A stretch of DNA of 64,000 nt from Paramarasmius palmivorus. Taxonomy: Eukaryota; Basidiomycota; Agaricomycetes; Agaricales; Marasmiaceae. A program made the translations under genes and the position numbers. Where the stretch lies: assembly GCA_037176845.1 (NCBI GenBank), contig JAYKXP010000010.1:1-64000 (forward strand), given 5' to 3'. Below the pieces are notes generated by a model. That model made no database searches. It was not told where the DNA came from and saw only the letters and a program-made list of their open reading frames with translations. Positions 46,352-56,583 of this stretch are shown here, in pieces; positions within the stretch are counted from its first letter, which is position 1, and each line of letters begins with the position of its first letter.

Positions 46352-47654
46352 CTACCACGTCAAGACTGCAATTTTATCCTCATCGTCAAGAACTGCAACA
46401 CAGTTATTGCTAATACCAATACTTTTTCCAGCCCGTCTTTGAATCCAATTATCAACCCGAAGATGAGTTGCACAGTACATCGACCACTCCATCAATGCTT
46501 CCCAGTCGTTATCTGGTATGCCTTTCTCGAGGAAGTCTGCTAGAGAAAGAATAGCAACATCTCCATCCTGGAAGAAGAGCACGATGTATGGATTCTCCGC
46601 TACGGTGACTAGTCCTTCCTCTGACAAGCATGTCGTCAATTGACATGCAATGAGTCTCTTGCCCATTTCTTGCATATGAAAAGTCGTAAAGCGACGAAGT
46701 GCTCCTGTTTGCGCATCCAGAGCTACAATCCAGCTCCTAGCATAGGAGAGGTTCTCTTCGGCTTCACCGATTACGACGACAACTCCTTGAGTTGGAACGT
46801 AATGGATGGAGGTAGACTCGCCCACGATGGATTCTGCAGACCAGACGATGTCGAGACTTGGGACGGAGATAGCATATATGGTGGTGAGTCGAGCATTTCC
46901 ACCCATGTGAATGTCCCCCTTGCATAAAGCAAACGTAGACCCGTCGATGGGGGTAGAATGTATCGCCTCTATGAGGTCACCACCGGGAAGTGTCATGGGG
47001 ATATCAATGGAACGAGTTGGTGAGGAAGAAGCATTATTTGGTTGAAGGTCCTCCGATTTCCAATAGAGGAGCTGTAAGGGACCGTCACTATATGCAGAGT
47101 GTTCGACAATGACCGCCCCTCCTCCTTGTGGAAAGAAGACGTGATTGGTGACAAAAAAGTTGTTGGTACGTGGACGACGAATGTGTATGGAATATTCCTG
47201 CTCCGCAGATTCTGGACCGAATGGATCGAGTACTAAGATGCCATCCTCTTCAACCGGCGGCTCCCCTGCCCTGCCCTCTACCGTCACTTGGACCAGTCCG
47301 TGATCGTAGCTTATGAGATGCGTCCGGGGCGAACCAAACAACGATATTGTCTTCACCTGCCGACCGGTGTGCAGATTGAAGACGTACAGGCGTTCTTGTT
47401 CGATGATTACCGTATCGCGCGAAGGGTCAACCAAAACACCACCAAAATAGACGAGCGACTGAGAGATGGTGGCAATGTGATAAAGGCATGCCTTCTGGAT
47501 TCTGTAGATTTCCGTGCCTTCTTCTTTAAAAGCAAAAAGGTATGGATAGGAAAGATGTATGCATTCAGCCGCCACGTCGGTCTTCACTGAAATGGATAAA
47601 TCAGCACAAATCGAGCGACTTTGAATACTAACACTCACCAAAGTTGATGGTCAT
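46352..47654 (-). CDS. hypothetical beta-propeller-like protein, copy B
   Basis: Exons 47654-47639 (MTINF) and 47586-46352 give 416 residues. The protein is alignable end to end with copy A: the same LVDPSRD, YVFNLHTGR, FFVTNHVFFP, VIVEHSA and DAQTGALRRFTTFH blocks, and the same C-terminus CVAVLDDEDKIAVLTW. The intron (52 bp) sits at the same phase. No catalytic residues or known family are recognised; a scaffold role is a guess from the repeat pattern. An upstream in-frame ATG is exc​luded by a stop, so the short first exon carries the start. Confidence 0.6.
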
Positions 47655-47829
47655 TTCGAGAGAAGATGGTCCGAAAGCTCGAGATAGATAGACCTATAAA
47701 CGAGACGACGGTACCAATCTGAAGCCCGAGACTGATTGAACCTCATGATGGTGGTGAAACTGATGGAGGCCGGTGAGGAAGATTCGGCTCTAACGAATCG
47801 CCAGGCATTGAAGTGACTGACACCACGTG

Positions 47830-47935
47830 GCGTGGCCGACGCGACCGTACTGGCCGCACTCACCAACTCCTTGCCAACTCCCATCTTCATATGCATGTTA
47901 TCAACGCTCATGAGCTGGCTCTTCGCCAGCGATAC
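47830..47935 (-). repeat. conserved upstream block of propeller copy B
   Basis: Counterpart of the block at 46060-46145, with a CACGTG at about 47823. It marks a duplicated unit of roughly 1.8 kb, gene plus promoter. Confidence 0.7.
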
Positions 47936-48221
47936 TGATTTCTCCGGGCCTAGTACTCATCGCGGATAGCATCTTGCTATCGGCACGGATTTCTAGTATT
48001 CTGCCCGTTCGCGCCCAGGAGCCAGCCAAGGTTACGCCTTCGTGAAAGCATATATCTGGTTATGCAATGCCGCTAGCTACATGGCATAGCATCGACCTAT
48101 CATCGTTCTACTTAAGCTGAATGGTGGAAAGGGTTCTTTAGACTGGTTCTCTCCTCGATAGCTCATTCATTTCGCTTTCCTTTGGCTGGCCCTTCGTTCC
48201 GATTATATCGTTGGCACTGTA
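47936..48221. promoter_or_regulatory. divergent region upstream of propeller copy B and the secreted protein
   Basis: Contains the far end of the propeller upstream homology and the leader of the secreted-protein gene. No gene seen. Confidence 0.35.
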
Positions 48222-49314
48222 ATGAAGTGGATCAATCACCTCATCATCTTTTTCCTGCTCGTTTTGTGTCTGGCGGACACTGGGCTTGCTGCTCCAGCTA
48301 AGGTTCTTGAGTCTTCCGCACTGCATCCGACTTTACTCTAATCTCAACGACAGAAGAAGCCCAAGGTTCCTTCGAAAAGGCCTAGTACACCACCCCCACC
48401 TGTACAAAGACCTCCCACTCCGCCGGCCGGAAGTAGCGGATCATCCTCAGGGCCTGATCCCGCTGAGAAAGGGTGCGCAAAGCAAAAGGAGGGCTGCGAA
48501 CAATGTGGTGGGTGCTACTGAATACTTGCGCTGGCAAGGAAATGCGCACAGCCTGCCGAGCTAACTCTCTACTCCAAAGTGACGTCCGTGAAAGGGTCTA
48601 ACGGTAAAAATGTCTGCGGTTTCAAGAAGGACGGCTCTGGGTGTGTTGGGCTATCCTCCCTCTCATCAAACCTTCTCGCAAAGGACGTAACAGAATGCCG
48701 CAGCTTGGCAACGCAGGTGAGTGGCTTATGCACATGGGTGCCTGTGCTTTGAATCCATTGCTAAGTTCCATCGCAGAATCAGGCTACTGCAGACAAAGAC
48801 AAGGCTCTCAACGCTGCCGTTGATAGTGAATTCAATCGGATAGAGGCACATATCTTTGGAACCGATCCAACACTTGGAAAGACTGTCGGGCGACATCTAG
48901 CATCGAATTTCGTCCCAAAGAACAAGGAATTGATTCGTCAATCGAACACGAAGACGTTCCTATCACGGTTCCTCAACAACCCCAACGATGTATGCCCAAT
49001 CTTGTTAACTGGATATTTCCTTGACATATCGATCCATATAGAATATCAATAATCCTGTCAAGACCACATGGGATGACGACGATACTGAAGGAGCTGGATG
49101 GACAAAGGCAGAGGTGGAAACGATGTGCAAATTTGCGATCAAAACAGTCCTAAAATCGACAGGAAAAGAGAAACTGAAAAGTGGAGGTAGCAGGACGTCT
49201 ATGTCTGTTCCTTCGGGGCGCAACTTCAATCTTTGCCTCACTGTATTGGGTGACGCCAGCGTGTTTCCTAAATCGATTGATCCTACCACTGCTAAACCAG
49301 GTACTCCGTGTTAG
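48222..49314 (+). CDS. secreted cysteine-containing hypothetical protein
   Basis: Six exons (48222-48302, 48354-48507, 48580-48644, 48684-48716, 48777-48989, 49042-49314) give 272 residues. A clear signal peptide (INHLIIFFLLVLCLADTGLA) is followed by a Lys/Pro-rich stretch (TPPPPVQRPPTPP), then a Cys-rich segment (GCAKQKEGCEQC, VCGFKKDGSGC) and a mixed-charge C-terminal domain ending in Cys. An extracellular role, such as a matrix or effector-like protein, is possible but unproven. The exon 3 donor (TGT/gttggg) was chosen to keep phase and is the weakest border. Confidence 0.65.
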
Positions 49315-49654
49315 AGGGTTCAAAAGGACTGTAGATGTACAATGACCCGTAGTCACAGCATGCACTTCGTATTATAAGCAGCGGAATCGGTGTCAATTTA
49401 GCATGTGCCATCTAACAGTGGCTGTGAAAGGCAAATGAGAACATGTACGGAGTTCACTCGATGGAAAGGTTCTAAATATACATCAAATCAGTTCCTAAAA
49501 TCTCCTTCATCTTGTTCATAATACACTTGAGAGACTTCACCAAGCTACCATATCCCTGGCCACATGCACTTAGTATGTCAAAGGCGTGGCAAGTCCACCG
49601 CCATCTATTACACTCTCTCCCTTTGTCCAAATCATCAAATGACCACGGGGCGCG
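49315..49654. other. convergent spacer with a possible eroded cysteine module
   Basis: This lies between the secreted-protein gene and the stop of the FG-BTB gene. On the minus strand, in frame after that stop, is a Cys-containing stretch (ACGQGYGSLVKSLKC...) that may be a decayed relic of the cysteine module present in sister genes. It has no start of its own. Confidence 0.35.
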
Positions 49655-52356
49655 TCAGGCTGGTGCATCCGCCGGACCTGATTTCGGATTGGATTGTTCG
49701 TTATCCTGTCCATTGGTCGGGGCTTTTGATCCCTGTGGTTCCTGCGGAGATACTGCATCTGACGGAGTCCCATGTACAGAAGATGCAGTGCCGCGACCCT
49801 CTGAGGTGTCGTCTCCGTTGACCCCAACAGGGGAATCCGAAGACGTGGTTTCAGGTGATTTAGTCGCAGGGCCTTCTACCCCAGGTTCCGTCTGGCCGAC
49901 TTCTGGCGTAGTACTGGTTTCCGATACTCCTGGCTTTGGATTTTCTGAGGGTCTTGGTTGTGGCTCAGTAGTCAACGGCGCAAATTTCTCCAGCTCGTCC
50001 AGAAACATCACGTTGACAATATTGGTGGCGACAGAGGCTCCTGACCTTGTGTCTCCAGTAACCCCAGTGTCTTGCACCTCCTTCCTATATTTCGCTCGTG
50101 CATGGTAAACTCGGACAGTGAAAATAGGCCCTATATCTTCGGTATCCTCCAAAGCGATATCGTCATCGCTCCTAATCAGGTTCTCTAATCCTTGCCGGTA
50201 CCACAAAACTTTGCTGAATTTACGACCCAAAGCGATTCTCTGTGCGTCGCTAGTTATGAGTGGGCCAATCTTCGTGCTGATATCGTCCGCCAATTGGCGG
50301 AATTCCCATTTTATTGTAAGTTCCAATGCTGAGATTAAGGTCGCGAGATTCGGCGGTACGTTGCATGGGTGGTCATCGGAGAGTATGTGAGAGCTGACGG
50401 TGATCAGTTTTGAATCGCGATGTCACCGAGTAGAACTCACCAAGGCTGCATAAGCATGGTTAAAAATGCTTCGAATTGCTTCTTCGTACAATCTTTCAAC
50501 ACGAGTGGGATATAAGCTCCAGGCCTCAATGTAGGGTAGATTTCCTTGAATCTTTTGGACGGTGAAAAAATAATATCAGGGACTTCGAATAATTCGTTTT
50601 CCACCTGAATGCGTAGTCATGTGAGCTTTGCTTTCCACCAGACTAAACTTTGCCGAACTTTACCTGAAAAACAAGTGATTGGAAGCGAAAATACTGGTTC
50701 GATGGGGAGAATATGCTGCCGTCCAGCATCACTTCAGCAAAAGGAGGAATCTGACCAAGGGCTCTGCCAAAGTCAAATGGTTTTCGACCTTGCTGATAAT
50801 CTTGAGTACGGAGCTCCTGATCACAGTGAAAATACTTAGCAAAGAGCCATGTTCAGAAAATGAATAATTTCACCTCAAAGGACATCCGACGATACACCGG
50901 CATATATGTTATGGCTCGATATTCAACCAGATCTGTATTGTCCGAATCTCTTTCTTTTGTCACGGCATATGGAGGACTCAAAGTCCCGGTAGTAACTGGT
51001 ACTAGAAAAAAATATGAATGAAGGCGCATTGCATGAGATCAATCAACTCACGTCCATTCGCAAATCCATATGGAGGACATGCTGTACTGCGACCAGATGC
51101 CTGACTCCCATTATTGCCAAACGCAGACGTTTTGTTGCTTGTGGCATGTTTCGTTGAAAAGAATCCGAGATTGCCGGAATGACCAAAAGGGCTTTCAGTT
51201 CTAGTGGTAGTTGCGCCACCACCAGGAGCCCCTGTTGGTGTGTTTGCTGCCCCAAAGACGCCCGCGGTCCTTGTTTTCCCAAAAGGGCTATCTGTCGTGC
51301 CATTGCCCGAGGCAGCCCCGCCGAAGCTCCCAAATCCCATTGAGGGCTTAGTCTCATTGAAATCGCCTTTAGCTTGAGTCGCGAATGCACCTGTGTTGAG
51401 CAAGTTGAGCATTTCACGTTGAAAATCAAATACGCACCAAAAGGCGAAGTGTTTGTCTTCGGGCCCGTTGATGAGCTTTCCCCAAAGTTGAACTGGCTAA
51501 ACGCACTGGAAAACGCGGTACTCCCAGATGCACTTGTCTTTGTTTCGTTATCCCAATGAAATCCAGACGCCGAGGTGTTTGATTCCCCAATGTCGCTTTG
51601 AGTCCGGATTCCATTTGATGTCCCTGAATAGCCTCAAGTCCATCGGGTACTTTACGTTGTGGAAGATGAAGACGCGTACCAAATAATGAAGACCCCGTGG
51701 TTGAAGTTGTTGACGAATTTGCTTCCCCGAAGTTGGGCCGACTGAAGATATTCGTAGTCCTGGATGCATTTGTTGTTGCTTCATTCTCTCCTAAAGCAGA
51801 ACTTGACGAGGGAGATGTTCCATCTCCAGTGGGTGTACCTGCAGAAGTGAAGATATAGGATTGTCGCGTTAAGAGGGGAAGATACGTGCCAAAGATCGAG
51901 TTTCCTACGCTTGAACTCGAACCAGCTGAGTTTCCAAATGAAGGACTAGGTTGAGGTTGACTAAATAAGCCTGTTGCTTTGCCAGTTCCTCCAGAGGTAC
52001 CAGACCCTGCTGACAATTTCTCCTCATCAACACCATTCTTTGCCTGGGATTCATTGGGTAGACCTGGGGAACCTCGAGCCTGTGACGAGTGGCATATCGA
52101 ACAGGGGGAAAGACGCGTACCAAAAGTAAATTTATGATTTGTGCTTGAACCAGTCGAGTTTTCAAAAGCATGTGGTGGTTTACCGAACAGCTTGGCTTGT
52201 AGTTCTTCTGTACAGCGAGAAACGTCAGTGCTAAATCAAAGACACAAGGAGATATCGCAAACCGTTCTCCCTCCGAAATTCGCCAAAGCCAGTGAATAAA
52301 AATTTAGCTGGCTCAGACTTCTGCTCTGTCGACGGTGTATCTTTTGGACTGGACAT
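49655..52356 (-). CDS. FG-nucleoporin-like protein fused to a BTB domain (BTB copy 3)
   Basis: Ten exons (52356-52263, 52207-52121, 52063-51890, 51838-51680, 51623-51438, 51390-51052, 51001-50874, 50816-50664, 50604-50441, 50393-49655) sum to 740 residues in one frame. Residues about 30-370 are low-complexity with FG dipeptides (SIFG, SLFG, SPFG, SFGG). Then come PPYAVTKERD and MSFEELRTQDYQQGRK, resembling the Nup98/Nup116-type SFEELR-QDY motif. The BTB domain follows (VENELFEVPDIIF...CTKKQFEAFLTML) with the family helical block. The protein stops after a Pro/Ser-rich linker, lacking the cysteine module of its relatives. Intron 51839-51889 has a GC donor. Most introns interrupt a TTT-G codon at FG repeats. 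Confidence 0.75.
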
Positions 52357-52924
52357 ACTGGAGTGTTGGGAGAGGACTATTTGGGCGTAATAGACAAAAG
52401 AGATATTTGATTAAAGTTCGATGACAATGAATGAGTCGTGGCAGTGAGCAGAGCGACGAACTGTCACTTACATAAATCTGTTTCCTTCCAAGCTCTTTGT
52501 GATTTCCTTCTTTCGACCGTTTGCCCAATGTCCTCATAAAGCGTATATCCTGGCGGATATCACCGGGAAGCGTGCCTGGGCGCTCAATTCTCTATGCTAG
52601 AATCTGAACTTGAACAAGGTGATACTCGCGATTGGATGGCCATGGAAGGAGTCGGTCAATATTAATGCATGGATCAAGTATAAGCGGAGACCAGGCAGAG
52701 TCAGCCCGAGTCGTTGACGTCGCGTTGACATTGACAGCCGGGAACATCATGAATCTGTTGGGAGGGGAGAATGGCGCTTGAACGTTTGAACAACGAGAGT
52801 GACAAAAACGCCGAGTCGACACCGCCTCTGACCTCGTGACCGTCTCAAAGCTGAGCGCACTGAGTCCTGACATATTAGATATGCGGATTCCTACATTTAC
52901 ATGTACACTTGAAATACTACGGGT
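52357..52924. other. intergenic region upstream of the FG-BTB gene
   Basis: 568 bases with short frames only (for example a 93-codon minus-strand frame at 52592-52873 without features). It should contain the FG-BTB promoter. Confidence 0.4.
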
Positions 52925-54396
52925 TCATATAATCTTCCCATGTTTCACCAGCTCCTCCACCTTGTCCGAGAAGCATTGAACACACCGCACCGAACTACCG
53001 CACTGTTGCTCTCTCCGTTCACATGTCTTTGGTACATGCCGCAAAACCTCTCGCGACGAGGTCGGAAACCCTTCGCCCTCTGTTCCTGCATTCCGTACTG
53101 TCATATCTAACACAACATGACCAAAAGCGTTTTTAGGCTGAGGCATCCATCCAAGTTCGTCGTATCTGCGCGCTTCCTTGATACAGCATGATCGACATCT
53201 CTTTTCTGCTCCACACCTCGATTCTACCTGGTAACAAACCTTCGGAACTTTCGTTAGGATGGTGACATTTGTACGAAAGCGAGCATCGAGGATCGCTCGT
53301 ATGACTATTCGCTGAACTTCAATCGATGCGGGGTTGATATATGGCGCGGGCGTTGGCTGGCTCGTCGATTCCTCTTCGGTTGCAACGTCAGAATCCTGTA
53401 CGGATGGGGATATTCCGGTACCCTCTGGGGAAGAGGGTGAAGCAGCTGAAGAGGTGACTTGACTAATGATGCCACCATTCGATTCTGATTCGTCTGCCGA
53501 TACGAACACTGTCCCGAGTTCTGATTCCTCGCGTTCCACGACCTGTGTTCCCTCCGAATTCCCCGAATGCTCCGGCTGCACATCCAACCTAGCTGCTGAC
53601 GGCGAGTACTTTGCTAGTTCGTCTGTAAAAACCAGCTCGATAATTTCGGTTACGATTGAACCTTCGGACCTCCCATCTCCGTCGAGGTCAATAACCCTCA
53701 TCTCCCTGGCATATCTAGCTCGTGCATGGTATACACGAATAGTGAAAGCCAGTCCGATCTTCTCTGCATCATCCAGAGTGATATCTTCGTCGGTCCTAAC
53801 CATATCCTCTAATCCTGGCCGGTACCATGATGATACCCCATACTTGGAGCCCAGCGCGACTTTCTCGACGGGAGAAGCTATAAACTGACCAGCTTGGGCG
53901 CTGATATCTGTGGCAGCCTGACGAAAGCCCCATTTCGTTGCGAGGTCGAGTGCTGGGATCAAGGTATCGAGCGATAATGGTGTGTTGCAGGGGTGAATGT
54001 CAGGGAACATACGAGAGCTGCTTGTATCAGCCCAAAAACTTCAATTGTAGAAGCTGAAAACACTCACTAAGGCTGTAGAATAACACTCAAAAATGCCTCG
54101 AATTCTCTCTTCGTACAATCCTGCAAAACAACTGGGGCATTTGCTGTAAGTATCGCCGGATAGAGTTCCTGGAACCTCTCGCTTGCAGGAAAGACATTTT
54201 CAGGTATTTGGAATAGTTCGTCGTCCACCTAAATAACTATAGATAAGTTATGTTCAGCCTGGCGTTCACGAGAACCTGTCCTCACCTGGAAGACACTCAA
54301 CCGCAAGTAGAAATGTTGGTTGGGCGTGCAGATTTTCATTTTATGATCCAGTACGGAATCTTCAGTTTCGTTAAGAATATCCAGGTTCCTCGTCAT
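52925..54396 (-). CDS. BTB/POZ protein with paired cysteine module, copy 4
   Basis: Exons 54396-54286, 54228-54068 and 54017-52925 give 454 residues. The start (MTRNLDILNETED) was picked because it gives a 37-residue first exon like copies 5 and 6. The frame also extends to an ATG at 54693, which would add a membrane-helix-like leader (TATALAIGMMMLVAY). The BTB exon is VDDELFQIPENVFP...CTKREFEAFLSVIL. Shared helices, an acidic Ser-rich linker and two cysteine units follow (CYQVESRCG...RCRSCC; CERREQQCG...RCVQCF, the last Cys replaced by Phe). Ends KHGKII. Confidence 0.75.
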
Positions 54397-54771
54397 CTTG
54401 TTCGGTGGGCGTTTGAGATTAAAACAGCGTGCATGATGGGGCGCTGGCAGATGCCATGACTCTGAGCTTGTGCTGTCACAATTCCCATGGGGCCGTAGTA
54501 AATGACTTCGCCAGAAGCACGACGACTGAATAAACAGAGATTCTTGGGATTCTGATGTGTGCTTTATCGACAAACGAGGGTGGATCGTATGTAGTTGGTG
54601 AAGGTGACGAAGAAGACGAGCCGAAACTGTCCGATACGCGACCAACATCATCATGCCAATGGCTAGCGCAGTCGCGGTCACAGACGAATTCATACGAGCT
54701 AGAGTTTCAAATTGATCTACATACTACACGATGAAAACCAACAGATAAATTATTTTCGTTTGAACAACCTT
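54397..54771. other. spacer, or alternative 5' coding extension of BTB copy 4
   Basis: Up to 54693 the minus strand stays open in frame with BTB copy 4, so this may be coding for a longer N-terminus with a hydrophobic segment. Otherwise no feature. Confidence 0.35.
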
Positions 54772-56111
54772 CTAAATAATTCTTCCTGCTTGCATCAAGT
54801 TACCTGCCTCGCACGAGATGCACTTCCAGCACCGATGTAGCTCTCCGCACAACAATGTCCTTGCCGAACAGGTCTTCTGTGCGCTGCTCAAAATCACCTT
54901 GTCAGTGCTGGGGAGCCCGTAGTTTCGCAGGAGATGATTCAAGTATGCCTGGCCTAGAGTTGTCTTGGCCTTTGGAATCTTCCCTACATCCTGCAACTCT
55001 TTCGCCTTTTTCCGGCAACATTCAAGACACCTCTCGTCATAGCAGAGAGTCATACAACATCTTCTCGGGACGATGGTTAACAATGTCGTAGATCGTCTGG
55101 TGGTGCCAGTGCTATCGAGTATAGCCGATATGACCTGGGGCGCCTCGTCAAAATTTTGTTCCGGCGTCTCGTCAATTTCTGTCCGTGTATTACCGACAAA
55201 TGGAGAGCTATCTGTGAGGGTCGACTCTATGCAAGTTTTCGTATGGGGCCAGATCAGCCCTGCGTCGTGTTCGTTGTCAGCCACGGTGACTACTATTGTT
55301 TCTGGGTTCGAATCAACGTCGCCATAATTATGAGGATCTGTCTCGTCGAAGAGAGCCAAATCATCGGCGAACATATCCTCGACGATGTCGGATACAGCGA
55401 GGCCGTTAATGCCTGCTAAACTCCTTCCATACCTCGCTCTGGCATGATATACGCGAAGGGTGAGTGCCATCCCAAGTGTGTCTGAATCTTCCATGGTTAT
55501 ATCTGTATCGTCCAGGACTAGCTCCTCTAAGCCAAGCTTAAACCATGGGAGGATGGTGTATTGCTGTCCTAAAGTGACCTTCTGTATGGCAGAGTTGATC
55601 AGACCACCCGCCTCGTCGATAATATCTCGAGAAAGGCTATGAAAGCCCCATTTCGTACTGATTTCGAGAGCGTTGAGTAGAGTCCCGAGGGATAAGGGCC
55701 TGTTGCATGGGTGTTCAGAAGCGAAGAGACTGGAACTATGTTCAACGTCAGTACCTATTACTATCACACGACGAGACAACTACGACTCACTAGGGCCGTA
55801 AAATGACCGTCAAAAACGCCTCGAAATGTCTCTTCGTGCAGTCTGCCAACACTATCGCGGTGCTCCTCTCCAAGATGGCTGGATACAATTCCCTAAATAT
55901 CCCACTTTCTGGAAACAGGCAGATCGGTATCTGGAATAACTCATCCTCTACCTGAGAAAGTCGATGAGCTACTCAACCAAGAGTTTATCGCAGTCAAACT
56001 GACCTGAAAAACGACAAACTGTAGAAAGAAATGGCTGTTCTGAGAGCGAAGTAGTCGACTATTGGATTCGGTTGCCTTGCCTGTCCCGTTCTCCTGTGGG
56101 TACCACTTCAT
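54772..56111 (-). CDS. BTB/POZ protein with cysteine module, copy 5
   Basis: Exons 56111-56004, 55951-55791 and 55735-54772 give 410 residues. It starts MKWYPQENGTG, matching MKWYPHGPALATG of copy 6, which supports the start. The BTB exon is VEDELFQIPICLFP...CTKRHFEAFLTVIL. The first cysteine unit is shortened (RRCCMTLCYDERCLECC), while the second is C-x6-CG-x3-RC-x2-C (CSARTLLCGELHRCWKC). Between them sits PKAKTTLGQAYLNHLL, conserved across the family. Ends LMQAGRII. Intron phases equal those of its neighbours. Confidence 0.75.
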
Positions 56112-56583
56112 GTTAGATGATCGCTGCGAGTCAAGACTACTCTACAGACCTGCGCCCGTTGCTTTTGGATACGTTGACATGTGGTAGACGCTGATGAAAA
56201 CACGGGAGGAAGTTGCTGTCGGTTGCCTGTTGAAGTTCTGTCGGGCGAGGACACTGACAGTGACACCGTACTGACAGCGAGATGATATTCCCACGCTTGC
56301 TCTCTCCTCTTGTGTTACTACCTCCATTTCCTCCTTATTTTGTCTTCGAGCAACAGTATTGACTTGAGCTGATGCAAGAGTTGAAGGAGCATCTTTGTGG
56401 AGGGGACAAAGGTTGCCAAACTTGGCGTCGATCGATATCCAATTGCGACATTCACAAAACATGATTTCACGACGCAAGGAAAGGGCTGCATATGTTTTCT
56501 GTCAAGGGTACATGTTGGGAGCTGAAGTCAAGTGATGGTACAATATGTGAGCAACACTTATATTCGAGAAACCGCAGAGGAGT
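56112..56583. other. spacer between BTB copies 5 and 6
   Basis: A 111-codon minus-strand frame (56142-56477) begins MRREIMFCECRNW; no domain or splice link to BTB copy 5 could be established. Treated as intergenic. Confidence 0.35.

Noticed and set aside
49512..50108. Plus-strand 198-codon frame
   Set aside because: Antisense to the last exon of the FG-BTB gene; composition reflects the complement of its Pro/Ser-rich linker.
56142..56477. 111-codon minus-strand frame as an upstream exon of BTB copy 5
   Set aside because: No splice pair gave a convincing continuation, and the start MKWYP is supported by copy 6.
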